This document shows, in pieces, positions 19,236 to 28,808 of a stretch of 64,000 bases of DNA (positions are counted from its first letter, which is position 1; each line of letters begins with the position of its first letter). The translations under genes and the position numbers were made by a program. Under the pieces are notes generated by a model. The model searched no databases, was not told where the DNA came from, and worked only from the letters and a program-made list of their open reading frames with translations. This stretch comes from Syntrophotalea carbinolica DSM 2380 (GTDB lineage Bacteria; Desulfobacterota; Desulfuromonadia; Desulfuromonadales; Syntrophotaleaceae). The DNA is taken from contig NC_007498.2 in the NCBI RefSeq assembly GCF_000012885.1, positions 2,046,001-2,110,000 of the forward strand. Reading direction: 5' to 3'.

Positions 19236-19258
19236 AACGGGAAACAAATCTTCGCAGA

Positions 19259-21157
19259 TCAATCCCCCTCAAGCTCACCAGGTAAAAGCAGATCACCAAC
19301 CCGCTGCTGCCACCAGTGCAACCGCCGCCGTTGGCCGTTAAGCATGTCAAATATCACGGCCGGCATACCCGCCGCCTGATGCAGACACGTCTCAACCCGC
19401 TCAATACGCGCCAGTTCCTGGGGAATTTTGAGACCGAACTGCTGTCTGTAGTCGTCTCGGGTATAGGGACAATCCAGCACTTCCGTGAATAAAGCTTTTA
19501 AATCTTCATAACGCGGCAAACGCCCCGTCGGACCGTCCAAGGCATCGACATCGCCATGAATGCGGCGTTCCATCCATTTAAGCCACACCGCTTTATCGTG
19601 CTTGGCATTAAGAAAGGCCCCTTCAGCGTTGCGCAGCCAGTAATTTGTGGAGAAAATACGCGGCGGCCGACTCAGTGCACATCCGAAAGCCAGATGATTG
19701 CGTAGGTAATGAGCGAGGGGAATCGACAGGAAATCGAGATTGGCCATGGGATTAAAGGCCCGCACCCCTTCCGCCCCCATGGCCGCCGCCGTGGTTTCGC
19801 TCTCAAGACACGCCCCCATGGTGACCACCCCATGAACCCAGTCGTAGCTCTCCAACACCGGCACCGACGTCTCCCGATCCCGTCCGCCATAGATAATACC
19901 GGCCAAGGGTACGCCGGCAGGATCATCCACCCGGGCATCGAGATTGCGCAGTTCGTCAAGACTTACGGCAAACCGTGCATTGCCACGATACGATGGTGCG
20001 ATAGCCTGCCCGCAACTGTCGACCTTGCCTTCGCACCAGGTCCCGGCGTAATTCAGTCCGTTGTGCGGCAACGGCTCACCCATACCAAGCCAATAGGGAC
20101 GGCCTTCGTGTACCAGCACGTTGGAAAAAATCACCTCCCGCCCCTCGTGCAAGACCCGATACAATTCCGGATCATCCGTGGGGTTAACATTTTCGATAAT
20201 GCCGAACATGCCGCGTTCAACATTGACCGCCCGGACTTCTCCTTCACATGTGCGCAAATAGGCTAGATCGTCCCCAACCAGACTCTCGCCAACCAGCATG
20301 GCTGTAGAGGTTTTACCGCAGGCACTGGGATAGGCCCCGGTGAACCAGGTTTTTCGTCCGTGCGGTCCATGAACCCCCATCACGAACATGTGCTCGGCCA
20401 GCCAGCCTTCCTGGTCGGCTTTGCGAATGGCCAGGCGCAGAGCCAGTTTTTTCAGCCCCACGCTGTTGCCGGCGTACTGGGTATTGACGCTGTAGACCAG
20501 ATCTTCCTGAAGATCGATGTATATGCGCCTGCGAACCAGGTCGGCGCAGACATGGTGTTCCAGCCGACCGGCGGAATGCAGCATGCGAAAAAACCTGTTG
20601 AATGCGCCCAGTCGTTTGAACTCCGCATATCCCGTTCGGAACAACAGATCCTCGCTGTGTGCCACGTAAGCCGAATCGGTGATCTGCACGCAGGGGATGC
20701 TGAATGGCGAGTGGGCAGGGCCCAGGCAATAAAAACGCACCAACATCACCTTGCCTGTCATGATGCCCCGCAAAAGTTCCTTGATTTCGCCGAGTCCCGC
20801 TTCCCTTTCGAGAGTCGCAATGCCGGGACCGAGATTCTGCCCGTGGGGCAGCAGGTAGCGTGTATGGGCCTTATCGCGGGATTGGTCGTGCAGGCGGCAA
20901 TCTTTAAAGGCATCAAAATGTACCGTGTGCCCAGGCTGCACAAGAGCGGTTTCCTCCTCCAGTTGCAACGCCAGTTGGCGGATCAGTTCCCGATCTTCGG
21001 CACTATCGTCACATACCAGTACCCGATCCGGGCAGCAAAGGCGTACGGCCTCGGCAATGAACTTATGCAAATCAGGATTGTGAAGAGCCTGCAACTTTTC
21101 GAGACTCGACTTGTCCATGACTGCTGAAAGGCTATTTAGGTCGCTATTCTTCATCAT
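19259..21157 (-). CDS. pckG: Phosphoenolpyruvate carboxykinase (GTP)
   Basis: A 632-residue protein of the GTP-dependent PEPCK family, which interconverts oxaloacetate and PEP. The kinase-1a P-loop appears as YPSACGKTSTAML, preceded by MGVHGPHGRKTWFTGAYP. EGKVDSCGQAIAP and IIYGGRDRETSVPVLE are also typical of the family. GAGGAGGGC lies just before two adjacent ATG codons (21157 and 21154). The second has the better spacing. It is the only gene between two repeat-filled gaps, so probably monocistronic. Confidence 0.93.
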   Translation of the reverse strand: MMKNSDLNSLSAVMDKSSLEKLQALHNPDLHKFIAEAVRLCCPDRVLVCDDSAEDRELIRQLALQLEEETALVQPGHTVHFDAFKDCRLHDQSRDKAHTRYLLPHGQNLGPGIATLEREAGLGEIKELLRGIMTGKVMLVRFYCLGPAHSPFSIPCVQITDSAYVAHSEDLLFRTGYAEFKRLGAFNRFFRMLHSAGRLEHHVCADLVRRRIYIDLQEDLVYSVNTQYAGNSVGLKKLALRLAIRKADQEGWLAEHMFVMGVHGPHGRKTWFTGAYPSACGKTSTAMLVGESLVGDDLAYLRTCEGEVRAVNVERGMFGIIENVNPTDDPELYRVLHEGREVIFSNVLVHEGRPYWLGMGEPLPHNGLNYAGTWCEGKVDSCGQAIAPSYRGNARFAVSLDELRNLDARVDDPAGVPLAGIIYGGRDRETSVPVLESYDWVHGVVTMGACLESETTAAAMGAEGVRAFNPMANLDFLSIPLAHYLRNHLAFGCALSRPPRIFSTNYWLRNAEGAFLNAKHDKAVWLKWMERRIHGDVDALDGPTGRLPRYEDLKALFTEVLDCPYTRDDYRQQFGLKIPQELARIERVETCLHQAAGMPAVIFDMLNGQRRRLHWWQQRVGDLLLPGELEGD

Positions 21158-21339
21158 GCCCTCCTCTGCAGAGAACGACTTTATCCATTATCTTGTCTTT
21201 AATTTTAATGGATTTAGAGTATTTGGCTATTCCTGAGCAGATAAAACAGCGCACCCAAATACCGAGAGGCTACATGAGGTAACAACCCACATCTCATTGT
21301 TTTACGGTTGGTTTTTTGAAACTTGGAAATGAAATATAA

Positions 21340-21765
21340 AATAAAACACCGTGGGGTCGCGTCCCCACCCGCAGTACAATCTCGCCATTACATCAACTTC
21401 AACACCGGCGGGTCGCGTCCCGCCAGACGCCTTACTTTTTGTCCAAACGGCAACAAAAAGTAAGCAAAAAATGCCTTGCCCTCCGGGAAAGCATGTCCGG
21501 TGCGGGGAGTCGGAGGACATCACCCTCTTACAGTTCCTTGGCATGGCGCCGCTTTTCTTGAAGCTCTTCCCCTTTTGAAAGTGTGTTTCTGGAATCGTTT
21601 ATTTTTTCTCTCTGTCGAAACGGGCGAGTACGATTCTGTTGGGTAAAACCTTTTCGCTCTAAATCGGGCACCGGGACACAGAGTTGTTAGTTGCCTTAAT
21701 TTAGCGGCACCGGTTTCACCCTTCGCCTGCTCCGTTCCGGCGACGTCACAAGGGGATTAACGGCA
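21340..21765 (+). repeat. GC-rich dispersed repeat (R3), copy 2, in a gene-free gap
   Basis: The gap 21158-21902 has no credible gene. It contains a second R3 copy, split or expanded: ACCGTGGGGTCGCGTCC near 21349, CGCCTTACTTTTTGTCC with an inverted AAAAAGTAAGC partner near 21430-21470, and the ending CCGGCGACGTCACAAGGGG near 21740. Copy 1 and copy 3 have the same start and end without the extra middle part. Confidence 0.65.
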
Positions 21766-21813
21766 ACACCGATAGCGGCAACGCCGCCTTCCAACTGTGA
21801 ACCGACAGTTAAG

Positions 21814-21855
21814 AATAAAAAAACGCCCCTTTCCAAAAAAGAAAAGGAGCGTTTC
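21814..21855 (-). terminator. Rho-independent terminator of the sulfate reduction operon
   Basis: Read on the minus strand: AAACGCTCCTTT, a loop, AAAGGGGCGTTT (12 bp with one G-U pair), then a run of Ts. It lies 48 bases after the sulfite reductase stop codon and is the clearest terminator in the window. Confidence 0.85.
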
Positions 21856-21902
21856 ATATCAAAACCACTTCTACAGCTGAAAATCAACTCAGCACAAAAT
21901 TC

Positions 21903-23204
21903 CTAAATAAGCTCTTTAACCGCCTGCAGCAACGCATCGAGGGAAAGTTTTTCGCGAACAACCTTACCAAAACCTTCACCTTCGCGCCGGTAGAGATCGT
22001 ACAGGGCTTCTTTACTATCGCTGCCCTTGCGTACACCAATGATACCAAAATCAGCCAATTGCGGCTGCGAACAGCTATTGGGGCATCCCGAAACGGCCCA
22101 GGTCAGGTCGGTACCTTTGTTACCCAAAGCCTCCTGCAGCTGCCGTGCGACATCCCTGGTCGCCACCAGCCCTTTGGGGCAGGCATGGGTACCGGGACAG
22201 GCACGGCATTGCAACGGTTTTTCGTCTTTGAGATATCCGGCGGACTGCAAAGCGCCTCGCAGCTTCGCAGCATCGATACCCGCCCCCAAAGACACCAGCA
22301 GATTCTGATCCCTACTGACGGCGAGGTATCCGTCACCGAGGTCACGAACGATGCCGGCGATGTTGCGCAAATCGGCAACCGCCAGCTCTCCGGCAAACAC
22401 CGGCACGTCGATCCAGCCGTAACTCCCCGGAGCAGACACTTCACCCAGGGCATCATCAAAGGGACTGGCGATCGGACACACGGGAGATCCTCCGGTTTCC
22501 ACGGCCAGCAGAGCGCGAAACTCTTTTTCGCCAATATCCGCCAATAGATGTTTAAGGCGTTTGCCCGCCGGCGCATGCTTCTGATAAACCTTTATCACGC
22601 CCTCGATAAGCGGTATCAGGCGCTCAAAGGGAACCCTACCGGCCAGCAAAAATCCCTCCTGCGGCTGGCGACCGAGGCCGCCTGCCACCCATATGTCACA
22701 CAGATCACGCCCCTCTTCGTTACCGAGATAGACCATGACCAGATCCTGAAACAGGTGATATGCTCCATGATAGCCGTTTTCCACGGCCAACTTGAATTTC
22801 TTGGGCAGCCCTTCAAAATACGGATTCCCCGTAAAGTGTTCATGTAATGCTCGAACCAGTATCTGAATACGTGAGAAGCTCTGCCCTTCAGCCGCTGCGC
22901 AGGCAATACTGCGAACCGCGCCGCCACAGGCACCGCGACTGGTCAAACCGACAGCATGGAAACGCCGGAACACCTCCGGCAGCGCATCCCCCTGCACACC
23001 GTGCACCTCTATGTTACCCCTGCAGGTCAAATGCAGCATACCGTTGGAAAAAAAATCGGAAATATCGCATATCGCATCGGCCTGCTCCGCCGAGAGAACA
23101 CCGCCCGGAAGCTTGGCTCTCACCATCAGGTCGCCGGCGGCATTTTGCTGATAGACGCCGTTGATTTTAAGGGTTCGATAATCGATGGCTGCAGTATCGT
23201 TCAT
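21903..23204 (-). CDS. Siroheme/4Fe-4S sulfite (nitrite) reductase, assimilatory type
   Basis: I start it at ATG 23204 (AAGGAA upstream), giving 433 residues. An open extension to 23363 lacks a ribosome site and matches nothing. The protein has paired ferredoxin-like and siroheme-binding halves. LHLTCRGNIEVHG and TSRGACGGAVR belong to the first half. The second has CRACPGTHACPKG and SGCPNSCSQPQ, supplying the cysteines for 4Fe-4S and siroheme. It is shorter than plant-type reductases (about 550). Context in an operon with cysH, cysD and cysN makes sulfite the likely substrate, reduced to sulfide for cysteine synthesis. Confidence 0.88.
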   Translation of the reverse strand: MNDTAAIDYRTLKINGVYQQNAAGDLMVRAKLPGGVLSAEQADAICDISDFFSNGMLHLTCRGNIEVHGVQGDALPEVFRRFHAVGLTSRGACGGAVRSIACAAAEGQSFSRIQILVRALHEHFTGNPYFEGLPKKFKLAVENGYHGAYHLFQDLVMVYLGNEEGRDLCDIWVAGGLGRQPQEGFLLAGRVPFERLIPLIEGVIKVYQKHAPAGKRLKHLLADIGEKEFRALLAVETGGSPVCPIASPFDDALGEVSAPGSYGWIDVPVFAGELAVADLRNIAGIVRDLGDGYLAVSRDQNLLVSLGAGIDAAKLRGALQSAGYLKDEKPLQCRACPGTHACPKGLVATRDVARQLQEALGNKGTDLTWAVSGCPNSCSQPQLADFGIIGVRKGSDSKEALYDLYRREGEGFGKVVREKLSLDALLQAVKELI

Positions 23205-23383
23205 CTGACAATTCCTTGTTTGAAGGGCTGGAAATAACTCCCGGGAAACATGTAAAACCGGAGGGTAAAGTCTCCGCGGATAAACTGGACAAGCTGACCC
23301 GACCGGCCCCATACGGAACCGACCGGGTTTTGCCAATATGCTCCCGACCAATGCAAAGGTCAATAGCTCGCATGAGAAAAACT

Positions 23384-25186
23384 TCAGACCAGCAGCTCTG
23401 CGCTGAGCCGTTCAATCAGTTTTTCAGGGTGTTCCGACTCTGTCGGGCATACCATAATCCTATCGGTAAACGTTTCTCCGGCGCCGGCATCGGCATGACA
23501 GATCTCCAGGCAATCCTCACTGTCCAGGATATTCCCGGCGATCCGTGATGCCCGGGTCAGGTCAACATCGGCGGCGACAAGCACGATAAGTCCGGCATCG
23601 ACCAGAATGTGGGCCGTTTCCAGCAACTGCTTTAATTGCACGCGGCGCAGGGTTCCATCTTCACCGATTTCGCCCCGGAGGGACTCGCCAAGCACGGCAC
23701 TATCCAGCAGATAGGTATGGCGGCCCAGACTGTGGAGTTTCTTCTCCAACAGCTGGGGCAGATTCTGCTGCCCTTGCCGGTCAAATCCGCTGAACCAGAG
23801 AACTTTCGGTTGTTGTTCTTTGGTGCCGGCACGAGCCGCTCTATCCAGGCAGAGCGAAGTCCATGGCGTCTCCGACACACTTGCCAGGGCACCATCGATC
23901 ATACCGGCAGCAACCGTAGCATGGGTGAGGCGATCGATAAGAATGAAACTGCCCGTGGCTCCGTTTTCCCGATAGGCATCGAAATCCAGCTTTTTGCTGA
24001 CAGCAATATGACAAACGCCAACTTCATTGAGGGCCAGACTGGTGCCGGGCTCCTGCTGCAGGCTGTTGACATTGACTTTGCATTTGACTTCGCGCACCTG
24101 GGCCGGAGCACTGCCTGCAGCGGACTTGAGCACATAGCTGCGGCTGCTGGACAGGGGTTGTTCATGCAGCCAGACAAGCTTTGCTTCAAGCTGATCACTG
24201 TGTTGCGGACGCTGTTCGGGGGTCGCCAGCAGATCCCCACGGCTGATATCGATCTCATCCGTCAGAGTCAAGGTAACCGCCTGGCCGGCAACGGCCTCCT
24301 GCAGATCGCCATCCATGGTCACGATACGCGCCACGCGACTGGTTTGCCCGGAGGATGTCACGACGATCTCGTCACCGGTGCGAATCGTACCGGATGCGAT
24401 GGTTCCGCTGAATCCGCGAAAATCGAGATGGGGTCGGTTCACCCACTGGACCGGCAACCGAAACGGTCTGGCCGCCGCCGCATCCTCGACCCGCACCGTC
24501 TCGAGATATTCCATTAACGTGGGGCCCTCATACCAGGCAGTGCGATGGCTTGCGGAAAGGACATTATCCCCTTCCAGGGCCGATATCGGTATGGCCGTGA
24601 TATCCTCGAAGCCGAGCCCCGAGGCAAACAGCTGATATTCTTTACGAATGGTATCGAACCGTTTGGCGCTGTAATCGACCAGATCCATCTTGTTGATGGC
24701 CAACACCACGTGACGGATGCCGACCAACGACACGAGATAACTGTGACGCCGGGTCTGGGTCAACACCCCTTTACGAGCGTCAATCAGGATCACCGCCACT
24801 TGCGCTGTCGAGGCACCCGTGACCATGTTACGGGTGTACTGCTCATGCCCGGGTGTATCGGCAACAATAAATTTACGCTTGTCGGTGGAAAAATATCGAT
24901 ACGCGACATCGATGGTGATGCCCTGCTCCCGCTCGGCCTGAAGCCCGTCGAGCAACAGAGCGTAGTCGATATTCTCTCCCTGGGTACCAACGCGTTTGCT
25001 ATCGGCTGTCAACGCGGCCAACTGATCCTCGAACACCATCTTAGAATCCCACAGCAACCGGCCGATAAGCGTGCTTTTGCCGTCATCGACGCTGCCGCAG
25101 GTGATGAAACGCAGCATGCTTTTTTCTTCCTGCTGCTTCAGATAAGAATGAATATCGGTCGCGATAAGTTCGGATTGATGGGACAT
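23384..25186 (-). CDS. cysN: Sulfate adenylyltransferase GTPase subunit fused to a degenerate APS-kinase-like domain
   Basis: A 600-residue protein. Residues 25-440 are CysN, the GTPase that drives APS formation by CysD: P-loop GSVDDGKST at 31-39, DTPGHE at 110-115, NKMD at 165-168, then EF-Tu-like barrels. Residues about 460-600 align with APS kinase (LGRHTYLLD, DAGLIVLVAA), but the P-loop is replaced by SGFDRQGQQN (466-475) and the substrate-binding stretch after YLLD is SAVLGESL instead of the usual GDNVRHGL. Kinase activity is therefore unlikely. AGAGGAA precedes the ATG. Confidence 0.92.
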   Translation of the reverse strand: MSHQSELIATDIHSYLKQQEEKSMLRFITCGSVDDGKSTLIGRLLWDSKMVFEDQLAALTADSKRVGTQGENIDYALLLDGLQAEREQGITIDVAYRYFSTDKRKFIVADTPGHEQYTRNMVTGASTAQVAVILIDARKGVLTQTRRHSYLVSLVGIRHVVLAINKMDLVDYSAKRFDTIRKEYQLFASGLGFEDITAIPISALEGDNVLSASHRTAWYEGPTLMEYLETVRVEDAAAARPFRLPVQWVNRPHLDFRGFSGTIASGTIRTGDEIVVTSSGQTSRVARIVTMDGDLQEAVAGQAVTLTLTDEIDISRGDLLATPEQRPQHSDQLEAKLVWLHEQPLSSSRSYVLKSAAGSAPAQVREVKCKVNVNSLQQEPGTSLALNEVGVCHIAVSKKLDFDAYRENGATGSFILIDRLTHATVAAGMIDGALASVSETPWTSLCLDRAARAGTKEQQPKVLWFSGFDRQGQQNLPQLLEKKLHSLGRHTYLLDSAVLGESLRGEIGEDGTLRRVQLKQLLETAHILVDAGLIVLVAADVDLTRASRIAGNILDSEDCLEICHADAGAGETFTDRIMVCPTESEHPEKLIERLSAELLV

Positions 25187-25196
25187 ATCTATTCCT

Positions 25197-25250
25197 CTGG
25201 TTCAAAGTTCATGGTTCAAGAGGCAAGGCTCAGGGAACAAGGGGTTTGGT
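25197..25250 (+). repeat. 7-bp-period degenerate array, GGTTCAA type
   Basis: Between cysD and cysN the sequence divides into heptads GGTTCAA AGTTCAT, then GGTTCAA GAGGCAA, GGCTCAG GGAACAA and GGGGTTT, all in register. It belongs to the set of 7-bp-period arrays seen elsewhere in the window, with its own word. Confidence 0.55.
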
Positions 25251-25289
25251 TTTAGGCCAACCTTTTCCCTTACATCTGTCACTTTGAGC

Positions 25290-26183
25290 CTAAAAATAAC
25301 CTTCCTGCTTCTTCTTCTCCATCGATCCGCTTTGATCATGGTCGATCAACCGACCCTGACGTTCGGAGGTCCGCGTCAGAAGCATCTCCTGGATGATCTC
25401 CGGCAACGTCGCAGCCGTCGATTCCACCGCGCCGGTCAGCGGATAGCAACCCAGGGTACGAAATCGCACCGACTTCATTTCGACCCTCTCGCCGGGTCGC
25501 AGCTGCAAACGGTCGTCATCCACCAGGATCAACATGCCGTCGCGTTCCACCACCGGCCTTTCCTTTGCGAAATACAGGGGCACGATGGGAATATTTTCGA
25601 GGTAGATATACTGCCACACATCCAGCTCGGTCCAGTTGGACAGCGGGAAGGCGCGAATACTCTCACCCTGCTGCACCTTGGCATTGTAAATATTCCACAG
25701 CTCGGGCCTCTGGTTTTTCGGATCCCAGCGATGGGTCGAGGTACGGAAGGAAAAGATACGTTCCTTGGCGCGTGATTTCTCCTCGTCACGTCGGGCGCCG
25801 CCAAATGCGGCATCGAACTTGTATTTATCGAGAGCCTGCTTCAAAGCTTCAGTCTTGAAAACATCGGTATGCACCGCCGAACCATGCACAAACGGGTTGA
25901 TGCCCTGGCGAACGCCTTCCTCATTGATATGCACCAGCAGATCGAAACCGCACTCCGCAGCCATACGATCGCGAAAGGTTATCATCTCCCGGAACTTCCA
26001 GGTGGTATCGACATGCAACAACGAAAAAGGTGGCCGCGCAGGATAAAAAGCCTTGCGCGCCAGGTGCAGCATCACCGCTGAATCCTTGCCGACGGAATAG
26101 AGCATCACCGGATTTTCGAACTCGGCGGCAACCTCGCGTATGATATGTATGCTTTCCGCTTCCAACTGTTCCAGGTGAGTCAT
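25290..26183 (-). CDS. cysD: Sulfate adenylyltransferase subunit 2
   Basis: A 297-residue PP-loop enzyme that makes APS from ATP and sulfate together with CysN. The ATP pyrophosphatase loop [18 protein letters not shown] and [11 protein letters not shown] are as in E. coli CysD. I choose ATG 26183: [11 protein letters not shown] matches the family start, and GGAG lies six bases upstream inside an alternative ATG at 26195. It is separated from cysN by about 100 bases that hold a heptad array. Confidence 0.95.
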
Positions 26184-26254
26184 AACTTTCTCCATCGGGA
26201 TTTACGATTAAGGCTGACGGTTTGTCGAAGTCAGCCTGTATATGCTGTTTGTAA

Positions 26255-26822
26255 AAAACTGGATCTTCAATCCGGATAACCAGCTGACAACCTCTGATAC
26301 ACACGGATTTAAACCTGAAATCAAAACCGTGATATCGAACACAGACAACGACGGATACACACGGATAAAGACAAATTCTTCGACCCAAAAAACCGGACCT
26401 TGAGGTTACATCAGATGTTTATCCCTGCAGTTTCCGCGGCATCCGCGTCCTATTGCCTTTGACCTTCAGGTTTTTGCGAAGTTATCCGCCGTTATCCGCA
26501 TTTAATCTGTGTTCGGCAACTTGCCTTGGTTTTTGCCTTTAAGATCTAATGGTACGCGGATCAAATCCGATGCGCGCGGGTCTACGCGGATTCAAACCGA
26601 AAATCAAAATCGTCATAGCGAACACAGATAACGGCGGATGAACACAGATAAAGGCACTTATTCCAAAAACTAGATCTTGGGGTTAAATCAGATGTTGATC
26701 CCTGCAGTTTCCGCGGCATCCGCGTTCTATTGCCTTTGACCTACAGGCTTTTGCGAAGTTATCCGCTGTTATCCGCATTTATCTGTGTTCCACAAATGTC
26801 TTTGACTTTAAAACAAAAACCT
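26255..26822 (+). repeat. Dispersed repeat R2, two units
   Basis: The gap between cysH and cysD (26184-27005) holds about two units of the 279-bp repeat found as an array at 34637-36232. Each unit has CGAACACAGATAACGGCGGA with its inverted partner TCCGCCGTTATCCGCATTTA, and the central CCCTGCAGTTTCCGCGGCAT. The insertion splits the operon, so the cysH and cysD transcripts may be uncoupled or joined by a structured spacer. Confidence 0.8.
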
Positions 26823-26827
26823 TTCAC

Positions 26828-26958
26828 CACCCGCTCATTACATTCGCTAGAGACGCAGAGAACACGGAGGAAACCTATGGGTCCTTTATCCTGTTTTTTG
26901 CCTCTCTCTGCGTCCTCCGCGTTCTCGAGTGAGCAAAGCGAACGGGCGGTAAAATGCT
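26828..26958 (+). repeat. Palindromic dispersed repeat R1
   Basis: One R1 copy with both ends present: CACCCGCTCATTACATTCGC at the left and GAGTGAGCAAAGCGAACGGG at the right, with CTCTCTGCGTCCTCCGCG inside. It directly follows the R2 units in the cysH-cysD gap. Confidence 0.75.
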
Positions 26959-27005
26959 TTTGAATGAGATACGGGATTTACGTCGATCTGGCCTGACATT
27001 CACCC

Positions 27006-27716
27006 CTATCGGTGCAACCCGCATTCCTTATGTTCCGGATTTTCCCACCACCAGCGACCGGCGCGTAGATCTTCACCGGCTTCAACCGCGCGCGTGCATG
27101 GCGCACAGCCGATGGAGGGATACCCCATGCGATGCAGGCGATGGATGGGCAAGGCGTGTTTCTCCGCATACGCCCAGACCTGTTCTTCGCTCCAATCGGC
27201 CAGAGGCGATATCTTAACTATTCCACCGTGCGCCTCGTCAATCTCCAGGGGGCTGAGTTGTGCCCGAGTTACACTTTGCTGCCGACGCAACCCCACAACC
27301 CAACCGCTCAAACCGTCAAGAGCCCGTCCCAGAGGTTCTACCTTACGAATGCGGCAACATTCATGGCGATTGTCGAGACTTTCCCGAAAAGAGAACAGAC
27401 CCTTTTCACGTTCGAGATTTTCAACCGTCTGCCTCTCGGGAAAATACCAGTCGATCCGGAGGTCGTAACGGGCCCTGACCGACTCGGCGACCTGGTACGT
27501 TTCCTCATTGAGTCGTCCGGTATCGATGGCAAACACCCGCACCTGGGGAGCGATTTTGTGCAACATGTCGATGACGACCACATCTTCCACGCTGAATGAG
27601 CTGGCCATGGAAACTTCGCCCCCGGCAGCGCGAATGCCGGCCCGAATAATATCCTCAGCCGTCAACCCTTGAGTATCCAGCAGCGGCAATGTTTTACTGT
27701 CCTTATCCTGCGACAT
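27006..27716 (-). CDS. cysH: APS reductase (CysH family, 4Fe-4S type)
   Basis: A 236-residue enzyme reducing sulfonucleotides to sulfite. It has the P-loop-like SSFSVEDVVVID and IDTGRLNEETY, the cysteine pairs CC at 120-121 and CAPC at 204-207, and the catalytic Cys in ECGLH at 232-236. The CC/CxxC set marks the iron-sulfur type that uses APS directly, as in plants and many bacteria. This fits the degenerate kinase domain of CysN, since PAPS would not be needed. It starts 14 bases after the DUF2061 gene. Confidence 0.92.
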   Translation of the reverse strand: MSQDKDSKTLPLLDTQGLTAEDIIRAGIRAAGGEVSMASSFSVEDVVVIDMLHKIAPQVRVFAIDTGRLNEETYQVAESVRARYDLRIDWYFPERQTVENLEREKGLFSFRESLDNRHECCRIRKVEPLGRALDGLSGWVVGLRRQQSVTRAQLSPLEIDEAHGGIVKISPLADWSEEQVWAYAEKHALPIHRLHRMGYPSIGCAPCTRAVEAGEDLRAGRWWWENPEHKECGLHR

Positions 27717-27730
27717 GTCGACCTCCCCAC

Positions 27731-28012
27731 TTAGATGTAGTACTCGGGCTGCTTCTCGGCACGCCCGTACGAAATGTTGTTCCAGAGCCTCTCGTGGCCC
27801 ACATAGACCACCAGTTTGATCACGGTATCGGCCATGCCAATGCCCGCGGCGTACTCAAGTTCTCCCGTGACCAGAAAAACGATTCCACCCGTTATGGCCG
27901 ATGCAAGAAACCGCCACGACAGAGCTTTTGCGATACTACGACGGGTTGTATCCACCAGCCACCTCCAGGTTACCCTATTGTTTTGATCAAGTTCGTAGTC
28001 GCGAAGATACAT
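27731..28012 (-). CDS. DUF2061 membrane protein
   Basis: A 93-residue protein with the DUF2061 pattern: RRSIAKALSWRFLASAITGGIVFLVTG, then AAGIGMADTVIKLVVYVGHERLWNNI. There are two predicted membrane helices. Genes of this family often sit in assimilatory sulfate operons, where a transport or membrane-anchoring role has been suggested but not proven as far as I know. It is the first gene of this operon, 29 bases downstream of a strong hairpin with a T-run. Confidence 0.85.
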   Translation of the reverse strand: MYLRDYELDQNNRVTWRWLVDTTRRSIAKALSWRFLASAITGGIVFLVTGELEYAAGIGMADTVIKLVVYVGHERLWNNISYGRAEKQPEYYI

Positions 28013-28033
28013 TAACCGACAAGTTTGGTCAAT

Positions 28034-28079
28034 ATAAAAAATTCAGCAAACCACACCGTAGTGGTGTGGTTTGCTGAAT
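28034..28079 (-). promoter_or_regulatory. Leader hairpin with T-run before the sulfate operon
   Basis: A perfect 17-bp inverted repeat (arms 28041-28057 and 28063-28079, loop 28058-28062) is followed on the minus strand by TTTTTATATT, then the DUF2061 start. It has the form of an intrinsic terminator. No minus-strand gene lies upstream for 1.6 kb, so it may be a leader attenuator rather than the end of another transcript. Confidence 0.6.
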
Positions 28080-28199
28080 GGAAAAACAATTTACGCATGT
28101 GTTTTCAGGCAATTGGCATCGCTTCAGACATATATTCCCGGCGCATATTTTTTTATAAGTTATCCACGCAAGATTCCACACCTATTTACGTGTGATTAA

Positions 28200-28340
28200 C
28201 CCACATCAGACAATAGGCACTGTTTTCAGGTGCGGAAGATGTCCGCTGAACTTGCCAGGCTATTACGAGTAGGATGTTCCGAGGTAGGAGACGTGACGCA
28301 CCGGGGTGGGACTACTGCATTTCGATTTTGTATCGTCGGA
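28200..28340. other. Gene-free, structure-rich segment upstream of the sulfate operon
   Basis: The gap 28013-28808 has no credible gene. This part is GC-richer than its flanks and has several short inverted pairs: GCGGA/TCCGC at 28232-28246 with loop AGATG, and AGTAG/CTACT bracketing 28269-28315. A short run (TTCCGAGGTAGGAGACGTGA) loosely resembles the 3' half of 6S RNA, but I could not build the full closing stem. It could be a small RNA or a leader. Confidence 0.25.
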
Positions 28341-28439
28341 CCCATTGCAGGGACAAACTAAAAGTTTTTCTTGACACATGACAGCCATACACCTTTGAAT
28401 AGGCGCCAATATTCATCCCTTTGATTAATAATACTGAAC

Positions 28440-28755
28440 CACCATATAACCGCCCGCTCGCTTCGCTCACTCGAGAACGCGGAGGACGCTGAGAGAGGCA
28501 AAAACAAGGAATTTGGTTCTTGGTTTGAAACAAGATCTGAGTTTTTCTCTGCGTCCTCAGCGAGCTCTGCGGTTAAATGCTTGATTTTAAGGGTGTTCGC
28601 GTCTCATTCAAAAGCATGTTACCGCCCGCTCGCTTCGCTTACTAGAGAACACAGAGGACACAGAGATAATCAAAACCAGGAATTTGGTTATTTGGTTTAA
28701 AACAAGATCTAGGCTTTCCTCTGCGTTCTCGGCGAACTCTGCGGTTAAATGCTTG
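28440..28755 (-). repeat. Palindromic dispersed repeat R1, two copies, reverse orientation
   Basis: Two copies in the opposite direction to the others: each begins ACCGCCCGCTCGCTTCGCT and ends CTCTGCGGTTAAATGCTTGAT. They lie directly upstream of arsC, whose ribosome site starts about 45 bases after the second copy. Confidence 0.85.
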
Positions 28756-28808
28756 ATTTCAGATTTGATCCGCGTACTATTCAAAAATATTTCAAAAAGG
28801 AAAATCCC

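Noticed and set aside
23205-23363. N-terminal extension of the sulfite reductase
   Set aside because: No ribosome site, sequence unlike the family, and a good start exists at 23204.
28200-28340. 6S RNA gene
   Set aside because: A short run resembles the family, but the long closing stem and central bubble could not be formed from the flanks. Kept only as an unassigned structured segment.
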